This document shows, piece after piece, positions 33,432 through 45,441 of a DNA stretch of 64,000 nucleotides. A program made the translations under genes and the position numbers. Position 1 is the stretch's first letter; every line of letters begins with the position of its first letter. This DNA comes from Hyaloscypha bicolor E (Eukaryota > Ascomycota > Leotiomycetes > Helotiales > Hyaloscyphaceae). The DNA lies in contig NW_020194517.1 in assembly GCF_002865645.1 (NCBI RefSeq), positions 868,001 to 932,000 of the forward strand, written 5' to 3'. The notes under the pieces were generated by a model. That model was given only the letters and a program-made list of their open reading frames with translations. It made no database searches and was not told where the DNA came from.

Positions 33432-34697
33432 ATGCCCCGGCTTCCGACAGGTTCATCGGACCCAGTCTCCTTCACCTGTACCTGTCCGGCCTCCAACGAT
33501 GGCCTCGTTCTCCTCTTCTACCGCTATTTCGCAGCCTCCCCACCACTACCCTCTCAACATGATTCCTCAGCAGCTGAGCCCTCAATTCTGGCCGCCTTCC
33601 ACACAAATCTGACGCAGAAATTTAACCTCGGAGGCAAGATCCGCGTCGCGAAGGAAGGATTCAACATCACAGTTGCAGGCACCAAAGCTGAAATCGAAGC
33701 CTATATCCAGGAATGTATTTCCCATTGGTCGTTTTCTGGTCTTGATTTGGACACGGAAGCTAAGAAGAATGGTTTTTTCAAACCTACTCCGGGAGGATGT
33801 GCATGTGTGTTTGGAGGTCCTCGGGCCAGTGTCCGTGTAACTTCTGAGATTACACCGATGGGAGTAATGAACTATAGCCCTAAAAGTTGGGATCAAATTG
33901 AAGTTCTGTCCCCAGAGGAGTTCCATGACAAATGCTTGAAGGATGATGGGACAGTATTGATGGATGTGAGGAATCACTATGAGTCAAGAATTGGATATTT
34001 TGTGCATCCAAAGACAGGAGAACCTGCTGTGAGACCTGGGATTAGGAGATTTTCGCAATGGCCGCAATATGTGAAGAGGCATATGGCTGGAAAGGACGAC
34101 AGCGAGCGGACTGAGGGCAGACAATTTATGACGTATTGCACTGGAGGGATTAGGTGTGAGAAAGGTGCGAGATTCTTGCAGGAGAACATGGAGAAGCGGG
34201 AGGGAGATACAGTGTGCACTCTGAAAGGTGGTATTGCTGCTTATCTAGCTTGGATTGACGAGGAGATCAAGCTGGGCAGCAAGAAGCCCGAACACTCTTT
34301 ATTTCGAGGAAAGAATTATGTCTTCGACGCCAGGGGTTCAATGGGACTTAGTGAAGAAGCTGGAGACCCCGTATCAAAATGCCACCTGTGTGACAAACCT
34401 TCAGACAGGTTGAGCAAATGCCGATCTAAGGGCTGTCACCTTGTTCTTGTGGTCTGCGAGCATTGCGAAGAAGCAGATCCGAGGTGCTGCCAGAGCTGTC
34501 GGGATTTTGATGATATCTGTGCTTCTGAAGAGAAAGGGGAAGCGCGGCCAAGGCCGATCTGTTCTTGCGAGAAGGAAAGGGAAGAGCGGCTCTGGGGACC
34601 ACGGCCCGTCAAAGAATCGAGGCATCCTGCTGCGAATTCGAGAATCACTCGAGCGAAGGCCAACGATATCAACATTCAAGTCAAAATTATCGAATGA
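33432..34697 (+). CDS. TrhO/UPF0176-like rhodanese-domain protein
   Basis: Single exon, 421 residues from the ATG at 33432. The N-terminal half (LVLLFYRYFAASPPLP, KIRVAKEGFNITVAGT, FKPTPGGCACVFGGPRASVR) is the acylphosphatase-like region of the bacterial YceA/TrhO and animal TSTD2 family. The rhodanese domain runs from about residue 155 to 270, with LMDVRNHYESRIGYF and the catalytic loop YCTGGIRCEKGARFL, where the Cys near residue 236 should carry persulfide. Bacterial TrhO hydroxylates tRNA uridine-34; a role in tRNA modification or sulfur transfer is inferred. The C-terminal 100 residues are rich in CxxC pairs (CHLCDKPSDRLSKC, CEHCEEADPRCCQSC), probably zinc-binding, followed by a charged tail. 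The start was chosen because family similarity begins soon after it. Confidence 0.85.
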   Translation: MPRLPTGSSDPVSFTCTCPASNDGLVLLFYRYFAASPPLPSQHDSSAAEPSILAAFHTNLTQKFNLGGKIRVAKEGFNITVAGTKAEIEAYIQECISHWSFSGLDLDTEAKKNGFFKPTPGGCACVFGGPRASVRVTSEITPMGVMNYSPKSWDQIEVLSPEEFHDKCLKDDGTVLMDVRNHYESRIGYFVHPKTGEPAVRPGIRRFSQWPQYVKRHMAGKDDSERTEGRQFMTYCTGGIRCEKGARFLQENMEKREGDTVCTLKGGIAAYLAWIDEEIKLGSKKPEHSLFRGKNYVFDARGSMGLSEEAGDPVSKCHLCDKPSDRLSKCRSKGCHLVLVVCEHCEEADPRCCQSCRDFDDICASEEKGEARPRPICSCEKEREERLWGPRPVKESRHPAANSRITRAKANDINIQVKIIE

Positions 34698-35811
34698 ATC
34701 TCATCCGCACACCTACCGGCGTCACGGGAACTCGGGCCTTTCCCCATCATTTCCAGGAAACATATCCCTGCCAAGCCTATCCGATATGCAACAAACCATT
34801 CATGTTCCCGTTGTGAACCATGGGTTTTGAAAAGGTGTGTTTATTCTCCCAAGGTATCAGATCAAGCTACCAACTTAGTCGGTGGCGCTTGTACACGCCA
34901 GTGATGCGCGACAGAAAGGTGTGAGCGGGAGGAAGTTTGGGCCCGATAAAGGCGGATGAATATGCTCAACTGCATCGACACTTAACAACTAGCGAATGCT
35001 GCATGGATATCACAGCTTCCCTCGATCATTCGCGAATGAAAAATAATGCTAGTTGTAGTCAATCCTTTGCGTCTCCATTCATACCGTAGTTCTGCAGTGC
35101 TTCGACTACAGTGACTCGTGGAGACGAGGAAGTAAACAAACGTTTAGCGAAAGGTACCAAAAGGAGCAAAACAAAGTCCCACAAACCAAAATTGCAAAAG
35201 AAATCCCAGCGGGACCCAGAAACTCAGCTTTCGCTTGGTTATCTGTAGCAGAGCATATCTCTTCTAAACCGTACCCTTATCTTGATTTCATTGAAGCACT
35301 CGATCAAGATAGGATGCTACATACACTGATGTTTCAAGTGTGTTCAGACTTAACGTCTACGACTGGAGATCTCTGGTGCAAAATAAGCTTATTTGGATAC
35401 ATACGACCAGCAACAAAATTCGCTAATTGCATAACGTGACCTTGATTTAGGTTGTCTGTTTTGAACTCTTGCACCCATGACGAGGACTTGCAAAACTTAA
35501 AGCACAGAGCCTTGGCCATGGGAGGGACGGAGCATGTCTCTTTGGCCGGTACCAATGCTACCGATTTGGCTATCTAATTTTATGGTTGCAAGTGCTCACA
35601 AGAGAATCTACCACATCACACAGGGTTTCAAGAGGAAACTTTTAGACGACACTGTACGACATCCTTCTATATATCCATTTCTTACAACATCTTTGGTATC
35701 TCCTAAATGCGACTCAAACGCCAGGAAACCTTGCTCGCTATTCCAAAACTCCACAAATGCCTACCCATTCCCACGTTCTTTAATCCCATCAAATGCTACA
35801 TGCAACATCTC
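34698..35811. other. Convergent intergenic region, no secure gene
   Basis: About 1.1 kb between two gene 3' ends. Short frames on both strands (for example 35534-35827 plus, 35334-35555 minus) have no domain or splice support. Confidence 0.35.
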
Positions 35812-37219
35812 TCAATGCTCCCACTGATTCCTCAACGTCTTATTCCCCCTAACCATGTCCCCAATCTCTTTCCCAATCATTCCCTTCACCGCAGGCCCAA
35901 GGTTAAACGAATCCCAGAAAAGGTAGTCTTCCGGCCCTTTACAGACTAGCATCCCGTTAAGATCGATCAGGCCGTCTGTGTCGTCACCCTCTGCCTCATG
36001 CACGCAGGGTTGGTATACGCTTTCAAATAGGCTCTCTCCCTTTCCGAGACCAGATGCATCGGAGAGTCCTTCATCTTCGAGCTGGTGTTCGATAATAATA
36101 TCGAGAAGGAGTTTGGGGAGGTCGTAGTAAAAGACATCTTTTTGAATTATTCGGTCTTCTTCTGTGGGCTGGAAAGGCTCGCTGTTGTTGCGGATGTCTT
36201 CGTCTGATGGGCTTTGTTCAAATTTTTGAGGAGCTGGTGGAGGCGGGGTGACGACCCATTGCGCGACTTGGTTCACCATGATGTTGTTCCAGCGTTCGGT
36301 GAGGTAGACGGCGTTTTTTTGTTGCTCTGCTACGCTGCTCGGAGATGGAGGAGAAGGGCGAAGCGTGAGCCATCCTGGGAGCAGCGTAGGGTCGAAGAGT
36401 CTCGGTATTATGACTCGGAACGAGGGTGCTGTGGTCTCCCTGTGATCTGTAGTGTTTGCGGAGTAGAGGTTGGTAGTGAAGTGGTTATATAGGATATCTA
36501 GTTGCTTGAAGATTTCCTTGATTGAGTTGTCTGTACCATTTTGCCCAATGGGGTAATCAAGCCTAGAGAAGTCGTAAACATCCCAAAACCCGAATGAAAG
36601 CACGAATATAGTTTCGGTCGGCCGCTGTGTTGGTAGTGGGAGAGCTATGTATGACTGGATTTGAGTAGCTAGGTCGGGTAGAAGTGATAATTCGGCGATT
36701 TCTAAAGCGATGGTGTATTTAGACTTCGAGATCGTGGCTTCGTGAATTGAATTCGATGTCATGACCCCTGTTGGCGGAAATGAAGGCCAGGATTCAAAAG
36801 GTTGGGACGCAGCGAAGTTAAGACGAGAGGTACAGTTTATCTGCGATAATTAGTAACTCAATATATATAAACAAAACAATAAAGAATAGATAGTAGCGTA
36901 CCTCTTCGCACAAATAATCAGCCCAGCTTTTCCCTTTCCCGCCCTGCCCATTTTCAATTGTATCATCAACCCACGAATCACCGAATATCACCAATCTAGT
37001 TCCCTCTCCGCCAAGATCCTCCTCTACCTCTTCATAACTTGAGCTCCAACTCCATAATGACCCATCGATCGTGGTACCAAGGGCAATCTTCTGTAATCGC
37101 GTGCTCACCCTCGAAGTAGGAAGCAGAAGGACAATTGTAACAAGCGACAGCAGCGTCAACACAATCGACGCCCCGAGGCGCTTTCTCAAAGCGGGCATCG
37201 AACCAGCACCTGCAAACAT
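35812..37219 (-). CDS. SGNH/GDSL-type hydrolase, membrane-anchored
   Basis: Two exons (36902-37219, 35812-36840) give 448 residues. The N-terminus has a short basic stretch (MPALRKRLG) and a hydrophobic segment ASIVLTLLSLVTIVLLLPTS, a signal anchor or uncleaved signal peptide, placing the enzyme in the secretory route or facing the cell wall. Block I is RLVIFGDSWVDD with the nucleophile serine near residue 82. Later segments include TIFVLSFGFWDVYDFSRLDY, which fits block III, and RVIIPRLFDPTLLPGW. Near the end, YLFWDSFNLGPAVKGMIG contains a WD-S-N-LG arrangement at the place of the usual DxxH block V; a clear DxxH is not seen, so catalytic competence is uncertain. Likely an esterase or lipase of fungal type. 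Confidence 0.72.
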
Positions 37220-38465
37220 CCAAACGGCTTAGGTGATGTTTAGCCAAGCCAAGCCAAGCCAAGGTTGTTGAATCGCTGCAGCCTTGTGATTCCGTCGGGT
37301 GAGAGGAGGAATGCCAAGACTTGGCTGGGGGTCGAGCCGACCAGTGAAAAGGCGGGCCAAGTCGCCACGGCTTTTGCCAAGGTCCTAGAGTGCAACACAG
37401 GTCCCGAGTTGGCTAATGAGGCTGCGAGGGTGACATTCAGCCTTGCGCAGTCCCTGTGTTGTTGCTGGGTTGCATGTATAGAAGAACGAAGGGAAGGGTG
37501 ATGTTTATGAGGGGAAATCGCTGTTGGAGAGAAGGTACGAAGAGAACTTGGGCAGTGCGCGTGGGCGTCGTAAGCAGCATTTTAGTAAAAGTGGAGCGGC
37601 GCATGGGGACGTTACAGGGCTCCCCTTTTGAACGACTAGGACCTGCATTTGACAGGTTTCCGATGAAGCAACTTCTCACATGGTCTCTTTGTCTGGAAAC
37701 CACCACATTAATTGGAAATATCGGGCTGGGCATGTTGAATGAAATTGGAATCTGTGTTATGGAATATTGCGAGGAAGGAAGCATGACCTTCAGACCAGAC
37801 GAAAAGGGGAACTCGACCGATACCTCAGCTCAGCCTACTTGAGCGCGAGGACAGTCCATACTTATGTGGAGAAACCCGCACATATGAAGTTATGAGTAAA
37901 AACAAGGAGAGCCGCATTGATGCAATTGTGTACAGCTATTCCTGTGTCAGTGAGACAGATGCTGCTTTAATACTCTGCTAGGCTGGCACAGATCAATTAA
38001 TCACGTTCTATCCATAGCAAATTCTAGAGAGCTTCCCAAGATTGGAAAGTCAAACGGCGTGAAACGCATAAAGAACGCTAGGCCGAGAATACATCCTTAC
38101 TAGGGTAACAGCTGCTGTACTTTAATTTTTAGCAGTCGTCATCACTGGGCTCAGGCGAAGCACTAACTTCTAAACGGTGCAACGTCGGTGCCGCGCTTGA
38201 GGTTATCGAGTAGACAGGAGATCGTCGTCATGAATGCTTGATGACTAGTTTCGTCCGAACAAAATTTTCACCCTGAAAGGCCGGAGCAAAACCATGAGTG
38301 ATATCATATTTGGATTTTACATCCAAGGTTCTACCCAAGGCCGAGGTCTCAGATGTCACGGTATCACATACATCTATGCTGTAACATAGGAGTTCTGCTG
38401 TCACACAACAGAGAAATACAACAGAACGCCGGGCCATGCAACGCCCAAATGCCAATCAGTCCACT
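37220..38465. other. Intergenic region with a CCAAG microsatellite
   Basis: A short tandem array of AGCCA/CCAAG pentamers (about 37242-37262) sits upstream of the SGNH gene. Opposite-strand overlapping frames at 37437-37842 (115 and 128 codons) have no domains. The part next to the Utp5 gene should be its 3' UTR. Confidence 0.35.
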
Positions 38466-39671
38466 TTATCTTTTCTTCGAGAATAGGCTGCCGGTTCGAG
38501 GTAACTTCGCTGGAGGAACTCCATCATCACTCTCGTCCTCTCCCTGAGAATCCTGATCATCATGATCTACCTCATCTTCGTCGCCAGAATCGGCATCGGT
38601 CTCTTCAGCCTCGTCGTCTATTAGATCGTCGTCGTCGCTGCTGTCCTCCTCCTCGTCCGAATCTGCTATGATGCCGTTCACCATAGGCATGTCTTCGGAC
38701 ACCTCACTCGCATCATCCGATATGTCCTCCAAATCTCCATTCGGGGCGAGTCGTTGCGGCTTAGCAGCCGCCTCATCCTCTTCACTCTCCTGGCCCTCAA
38801 CGTAGATTACCCCATCATCTTCTTCCCCCTCATCTAACCGTCTGCGCTGGATCTGCATGCTCCTCCGTAACTCGATTTGTGCTTCCAACATATCCAGCTT
38901 TCCTTTCAGAGATAACAGACTTTGCAAACCCTTGGCCCTCTCATCGATAACTTTGTTCAACTCCGCCAGCTTCTTGATCAAGTCGGGTTGTGTTGCTAAA
39001 TATCCTCCATGACTGACTAGAGTCCATTGCACCCACACCATCAAACTTCCCGCTCTGCCAGGCCGTCTATGTAATCGATCGGCAAGCTTTTGTAATAGGG
39101 TTCCTGCGAGGGGAGACTCGAGGCGCTGTATTGTGGCTCGGATCGTGTTGACATCGGGGGTGTGGAGGCAGGATTCGAGAAGGGAGACGTCGTTGGTCTT
39201 GAGAGCTTGTGTAAGGACAGTTCCGAGGGATGCGCCGGAAGGAGGCTGTATTTGCGTGCCTCTGGGGTAAGACACTGTGCGTAATGAGGGGTCTTCGAAC
39301 GCGCCAGCCACATCTATGGGCTCTGATGCATTTGCCCGCACAAGGTCACCAAAGGATGGTTCGCCTGACTCTTCGGCATCGTCTGATAATGGCGCATCTG
39401 CTGGTGATCCTGCATTTTCCATAGCCACATCCGCCTCGGCTGCAGACTCTGCCTCCGTGCTCTCCTGATCTGAATCTTCCTCTGCCCCCTCGGCTTCACT
39501 ACTCGAATCGCTGGAAATATCGATCACTCCATTCATGGCCGACTTGGTCGCATTCCCACCGCCTGATACCACGGTTCTAGACTCATCAAGATTCCCTTTG
39601 CCCAAGACCTTTGCGCTCTGCTTGACCGCGGGCAGGCCAAGCTTTTGAGGGAGTTTCCGTTTCGTCGACAT
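38466..39671 (-). CDS. utp5: U3 small nucleolar RNA-associated protein 5
   Basis: Single exon, 401 residues from the ATG at 39671. An acidic N-terminal third is followed by the Utp12 domain (about residues 145-270): LTQALKTNDVSLLESCLHT, IRATIQRLESPLAGTLLQKL, ADRLHRRPGRAGSLMVWVQW and TQPDLIKKLAELNKVIDERA. The C-terminus is a long Asp/Glu-rich tail ending in basic residues (SLFSKKR), usual for nucleolar proteins. Utp5 is a core component of the t-Utp/UtpA subcomplex of the small-subunit processome, needed for pre-rRNA transcription and 18S maturation. The upstream in-frame ATG at 39863 adds 64 residues that do not look conserved, so the downstream start is preferred. Confidence 0.85.
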   Translation of the reverse strand: MSTKRKLPQKLGLPAVKQSAKVLGKGNLDESRTVVSGGGNATKSAMNGVIDISSDSSSEAEGAEEDSDQESTEAESAAEADVAMENAGSPADAPLSDDAEESGEPSFGDLVRANASEPIDVAGAFEDPSLRTVSYPRGTQIQPPSGASLGTVLTQALKTNDVSLLESCLHTPDVNTIRATIQRLESPLAGTLLQKLADRLHRRPGRAGSLMVWVQWTLVSHGGYLATQPDLIKKLAELNKVIDERAKGLQSLLSLKGKLDMLEAQIELRRSMQIQRRRLDEGEEDDGVIYVEGQESEEDEAAAKPQRLAPNGDLEDISDDASEVSEDMPMVNGIIADSDEEEDSSDDDDLIDDEAEETDADSGDEDEVDHDDQDSQGEDESDDGVPPAKLPRTGSLFSKKR

Positions 39672-40756
39672 AGCGGAATATGGGAGAGCGAAGTTGGAGG
39701 TTGGAGGAGCCGTCCAGCCCCAGGCGAAGGTGGGAAGTGCCGGCGAGTCGAGTGGCTGCTGGGAGCAGAAAGGCTGATGTCTGGGCTGTTCACTCGCTGG
39801 ACTCGAGCTCTCTCGTTCCTCCGCAAACTTTTGGGTTGAACTTTTTTTCTCGATGGCGATCACGTGCGGAACTTAGAATTGGGCATATTGCAGCTCTCAT
39901 TGGCTGAACGCCACTAGCCTTTTGAGTCATCCTGGAAGGCACCGCCAACGCTCATTGGGTGCAGCACTGGCAGGGATTCTCTCTAGCGCCTTCGGTCGGA
40001 GGCCGCTCTTCTTCAAATAAATCTCGGTCTCCTCCCCAAATATTTCTCGCATGCTGATTCTTGAGTATCCGACCTGATTCGACCGGACCCGCGATACGAC
40101 ACGACACGACACACGACCACATGACACGCACTACCTGAGAAACACCGCTCCCCAGCACCCAGCACCCAGCACCACCCTCGACATCGCTCCTCTGCGCAAT
40201 CCACTCTGCTTGATTTTGCCGCCCGTTTTCTTGCGCTTCGGCCCACACAGCCTTCTTCTGTGCGCCGTGGCCCTGGCTGTTGCTCCCACCTTGATATTTG
40301 ATCCGCATCTCCCGCCTCGTGTATTTGGTCCCTTTCGCTAGCTGGCACCTTCAACATCAACGACGCGCATCTTCACCACCACGAATCTATCTCACCCGTC
40401 GCGTGCTTTCGGCGCTGTTCTCATCGCGCGCATCTTCTTTCCATCGGTGGCGCATCCCCCTCGTCGACGTGGAGTCATCGACGCGCTTCTTGAAGTTGCG
40501 CAGGCCAACCGCCGGCCGTTGACCCGCTACCCGCGAGGCTCGCCTTTGCGACGAGGCTGCCGCTTCAAAAGTCAACAACACCTGCCCCGGCCCCAGCACG
40601 GCCCCAACATTGAGCCAGGCTTCCTACAGCATAAGTATCTGGTGTCGCATAACCTTTCGCAACCCGGTAGACCATTCATTGCATTGCCCTACTGGAGTCT
40701 GATCTCTTAATTCCTGTCTTTGGCTCCTGCCGCCGTGTGCCGCGCTCTGTTTGTTG
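39672..40756. promoter_or_regulatory. Divergent promoter region utp5 / BET gene
   Basis: Contains a palindromic CACGTG at 39861-39866 about 190 bp upstream of the utp5 start, two ATTGG (CCAAT-box) pentamers (near 39898 and 39954), a heptamer array CCCAGCA x3 (about 40154-40174) and a long C- and T-rich leader before the BET gene (40280-40756). No separate gene seen; short plus-strand frames in 40298-40932 are probably leader sequence. Confidence 0.4.
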
Positions 40757-43723
40757 ATGGCCGTCATGACGTCTCAACAATCAGACGGTGTCGCATTCGA
40801 TCAGAAGATCACGCCCGTTCCATCATCAGACAAGATGGCTTTGGATTTAGAAATCAACGGGTGAGTCTATCTCGATTAATTTTGTTGCTGTCGTCGTCTC
40901 CTTCCCTTCTCAAAACTGTATACTTATTATGAATCAAAACTTTGCAGAAACTCAAATCGAAATGAGACCACCCTTGATTCCACCCCGCTTGACCTCACCT
41001 TTGACAAAACCGTCGAGATCTCACCTCCAACCAACTATGAAGTGAATGGCGCATCCCAAAATGTCTTCGCCTTTGAGTCGAACCACGCAGTAACCAACTC
41101 TGTTGACGCCGCTATGGATTTTCAAGCGACAGCTATATCTCCCGCCTCGGCACAAAATTCTTCTCAGCTTCCTGACACAAACACAACAGCGTCGGAAGCG
41201 CCCTTCTCGACGTCACCCGACGCGCAACAACCTGATACTTCAAGTCTTCTCATTTCTGCCGAATCAGCGATCGACTCTGCAATTGACGACGTGGCGGCAA
41301 CATCTACTGTGCCACCATTTGTCGAGGCGCAAGAGTCCGATCTCAGAGATACGACCTCGTCCCTTGCTCTTACACAGCCTGCGCAACAGCACCCAGCAGA
41401 GCAACTGGAGGAGGAGCGACTACCCGACTTTGGTCTCGAGATTCAGACAGGCGAACATTCTACATCGGCTGTTGAGCCCGAGATCGGTGCAGCTACTGGA
41501 GTGAATGAACTCGCCTCTGAGCCCTCTGGTGCCGAGCCATCGTTAGACGAGCCAGCTTGCCCACAGTCAGAAACTGTCCCCATTCAAAATCCCTCCATTC
41601 CACCCGAACCTGCAACAGAGCCTCAAGTCGAACAAGAACAGGTCATGGCGCCCGAGCCCAAAATCGAGCAAACCGACATGGAAATGGCTGACGCGCCAAG
41701 TCTCTCCGCACCACTAAAGGTCACGCATGAACGCGAAGACGACGACGAGATCGAGCGATCTGCCAAGCGAACCAAAACCGAGGATGAAGAGATGCCCGAT
41801 CTCCCACGACCAACTCAGAATGGCGATGCCTCTGGTGCCAAGGCCGAGGGCTCACAGATCACACCATTCGAAAGCAAGGAGATTATGAAGATCTTGAAGA
41901 ATGGAGCCAGAACACAATCGGGCAAGAATTTCCGAGCTCCAGTGGCAATATTGTGGCCAGGCTTTGCTGAGTCGTATGATGCAAAGATCCCGAACCAGAT
42001 CGATCTCGCATCAATGGAGAAGAAGCTGAAAGATGGACTCTACCTTACCGTTCAAGCTATCAAAGACGATGTTCAACTGCTTTACGACAATGCTTTGGCG
42101 TTCAATGGCCAGGGACACTCGATTGAAGTAGCTGCCGCGGAGGTTCGATCGGCTCTCTTAAGCAAGTTGGACAACCTTCCGTCCGAGCCAGTGGCGCTCC
42201 CCAAGAGGGAGAAAAAGTCAAAGAGATCGACTCCTGTCCCCGAGGCTAGCCCTTCCGCTTCCGTAGGAGCTGGCCCACGTGTTGCACCTGCACGAAGACA
42301 ATCGAGAGGCGCTCATACCGCTCCAGCACCTGCAGCTGCTCCAGTGGCTCCTACTTTTGCTCTTGATCCTACCACAAGCACGCCTCTAATTCGTCGAGAC
42401 TCCACAAAAGTTGAGGGGGGTAGACCAAAGCGTGAGATCCATCCTCCGAAAAACAAGGACTTGCCATATACGGTTCGACCAAAGAGCAAGAAGCACGCCA
42501 CCGAGCTCAGGTTCTGCAAGGAGTTGCTTGTCGAAGTTCAGAAGCCAAAGCACTACAGTATCACCAACCCGTTCATGATCCCTGTCGACCCTGTTGCCCT
42601 CAACATCCCAAACTACTTTACAGTCATCAAGAGGCCAATGGATATCTCGACTGTGGCTAAGAAGCTTGATGAAGGCAACTACACCACCGCGCTTGAATTC
42701 GAGAAGGATTTTAGACTGATTGTCTGGAATTGCCTGAGATTCAACCCCCCTGGAAATCCAGTCCATCTGATGGGCAAGCAGTTGGAGGAGCTCTTTGAAT
42801 CTCAATGGGTCAAAAAGGATGAATGGATTGCGGAACACTCCCCTGCCCTTGCCAGTCCTGAACGCACACCAGAATCTGAAGATGAGGAGAGCGAGGAAGA
42901 GGTACCGGAAGGACTCTCGACAGCAGCATCAGCGGCTCGGGTGCGACTCATCGAAGAGCAAGGAAAATTGATCACGCTCATGGGTGCCAAGAACAAGGAG
43001 CCACTTCTTATTGAAATGCAACAGAAGATGGTAGAGGTTGTCCAAAAGCTTGTGAACGATGAGGAGGCAGCACTCAAAACCAAGAAAGTCAAGAAACCCA
43101 AAGCCGCGCCGAAGGCTGTCAAGAAAGCCCCACCTCCAAAGAAGGCTGCCGCCCCAAAGAAAGGAGGTTCGCAGAAGCAGAGATATATGGGAACTTTGGA
43201 GAAAGAAACCATTTCAAACGGTCTTATGTCACTTCCGGATGACGTCTCAGGAACTGTTCTGGATATGATCAAGGCAGATCAGCCTGATGTCGATGTAAGT
43301 TCACCGTTTGGAGCCGTTTGTCCTAATCTAATATAAATTAGGTCGGTGAAGATGGCACGCTCGAGCTTGACATTGATCTCATTAGCACTCCTACCCTCTG
43401 GAAGATCCATGGCTTGATCATGCAATATGCTCCCGAGGTTGAAGCCACAATCAAGAAGCAGATGCGGGAGCGTGAAAGCCCTCGAGCTGTCGCCAAGCCA
43501 GCCCCAAAGAAGAAAAACAAGCCGATGAGTAAGTCCGAGCAAGAAAGCAAAATCCAGCAACTCCAAAAGACGGCTCTTGAGTTTGAGAGACAAAGTTCCG
43601 GCTCGCAAGAACCCGTTATACCCAGTATTTTCATCCCCGCTGATTGTTTAATTTACAAAGACTAATCGTTGTGCAGCTGTCGAAGATTCTAGTGGTGATG
43701 AATCCGATTCCGAGGAGGAATAG
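40757..43723 (+). CDS. bdf1: BET-family double bromodomain protein (Bdf1-like)
   Basis: Four exons (40757-40860, 40948-43294, 43342-43624, 43677-43723) give 926 residues. A long acidic, Gln/Ser-rich N-terminus with a nuclear signal (RSAKRTKTEDEE) precedes bromodomain 1 (about residues 345-440: LWPGFAESYDAKIPNQIDLA, LLYDNALAFNGQGH) and bromodomain 2 (about 555-660: MIPVDPVALNIPNYFTVIKR, PMDISTVAKKL, VWNCLRFNPPGNPVH). In both, the acetyl-lysine-binding Asn follows an aromatic residue (FN). The NET domain starts at QKQRYMGTLEKETISNGL and is completed by exon 3 (LELDIDLISTPTLWKIHGL). The last exon encodes an acidic tail ESDSEEE. Bdf1-type proteins read acetylated histone H4 and help recruit TFIID. 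A lysine-rich linker (KKVKKPKAAPK) lies before NET. Confidence 0.93.
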
Positions 43724-45441
43724 ATTGATGTTGGCATTTGGCCTTGACGATCACCCATCAGATCGACTCCTCGCACAATCCCCCGTTCCGACCTGTATCA
43801 TACTCTTCCCCAAAAACGCATTCAATGTATATTACACATTCGCATTTTCGATATGCTTTCTTCAACGCCCCTTTTCACCCCGTATCCGCCTGCGATGAGT
43901 TTATGGCGGATATAGAGGCTCTTCTGCATTGATCGATGACTATTCCGCGCGAAGACTACCAAGGGATGTGACACCACATCAGGAAAAAAATTGCGTTTAT
44001 TGACGAGGAGAAAAAGTGCAATGCAGATGGCATGGGATGAGAGCCGCATGGCATTCTGCTATTGCTTTTGCTTTTGCCCTACAGTTTGCATTTCTGTGGG
44101 AGTAAGAAGCGAAAAGAAAGATGTGTATGATAGAATCTCCAGAGTGGTATTTGCGAACGTGCAGCATGGAGAAGTACCGCAGCTGCCGAGATTCGCCGAT
44201 GCTGATAGTCTGCCAACGAGCAGTAGCATGAAATAAGAAAAATAATCAAACCCCAAAACTGCGAGATCGTTAATGAAGACTGACCAGATGAGACCCCATT
44301 TCTTCTCATCTCCAAGCGGAGGGACGTTGAATGATCATGCTGCCCAAGACTTCCAAACTGTTGGTGCCACGTGCAGTTGATTAGCCGGTTTTGTGTTGAA
44401 GCTACTGAAAGTACACTGCAATTCTTTCCGACTTGAAGTACTCGCGCAAAGTGCGCTGCCTAGCTTCAATTGCAAATTACGAAGGTCCGGTGTCAGATGC
44501 GCTACGTCCTCGGGAATAGCATCTTGAAATCGTAAGCCGAACGTGGGAAGAATGCAACCAGGCGAAAGGAGATTCGATAAGGCTCACGAGCAAATGAGGG
44601 GGGAAATCACGTTTGAACTCGTAAAGATGCCCTAAAGTCGTTCACCGAGGCGAAGCCCGTGTACAATGATATTGAAGAAGCAAAGATTGCTTGGGAGCAA
44701 AGAAAGCAAGGAGAGGGGAGAGGCGAATGAAGGGCGAGCGAGCTTGTATAGCGAAGATGAAACCTAATGGTGCAAAGAGCATTCTTTCTAATGCATTGGG
44801 GCGGGCGAGGTAGAGCTCCAAGTTATAAATTTCACCCGCATTTTCTTCTCCCTCATATCCATCTTCTTCTCGGTGATTCCTCCACGCGGTATGTGTCGTG
44901 TTGATGGACAGAAACTGACTTAAATAGCAGGCTTTCCAAGAGGGCGAAAACTCCAAGGAAAGCAGATGGTCTAAAAGGTTGGGCTTCAAAGCCCAGGGTT
45001 GAGGTAGAGGCCGTCAAGACAGATACCAAACCTCAAGCGAAGGCAAATGCTGCTGCTGTTGTAGCAGCCACGGCTGTTCCGGAGAAGGGATTACTATCAG
45101 ACACGGCAAAACTTGAAGGCCATAGGCAGTTCTCCGTGATGGCTTCCCAGCATAAGAGCCACCAGCGCCTCCGCCCATACCACCCGCGCCAGAGCAACTT
45201 GTAGTAGATGCCTCCAAAACTCCCCTCTTCGCTAGGTGCCTGGCAACCCCCAAGAAGCAATCATCCGTGTTTGTTTGACATCAACATAAGGAATCATACG
45301 AAGGCATCGGCTTCATGTGCGTCTGAGAGAGCGTGAGAAAGTAAAGCTCTTCCTACAATGGAGAGCCTGAAGGGTTTGGCAGGGTGAGAGTGTTACTCCT
45401 TATACGATGATCACCGACTCGATAGCACCATAGTAGCGAAG
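43724..45441. other. 1.7-kb intergenic region with one tentative small gene
   Basis: Mostly without recognisable genes. A tentative two-exon plus-strand frame lies inside (listed separately). Several overlapping frames on both strands around 43990-44320 and 44640-44990 have no domains. Confidence 0.3.
44767..45204 (+). CDS. Tentative small two-exon gene, unknown
   Basis: ATG at 44767, exon 44767-44888, a 42-nt interval with GTATGT donor, ACTGAC branch-like element and GCAG acceptor, then exon 44931-45204 ending in TAG: 131 codons, frame maintained. The second exon reads KRAKTPRKADGLKGW, then an Ala-rich part (AKANAAAVVAATAVPEKG) and a basic end. No domain, signal peptide or family is recognised, and the first exon has odd composition (many His, Leu). 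It may be a chance open frame. Confidence 0.2.
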
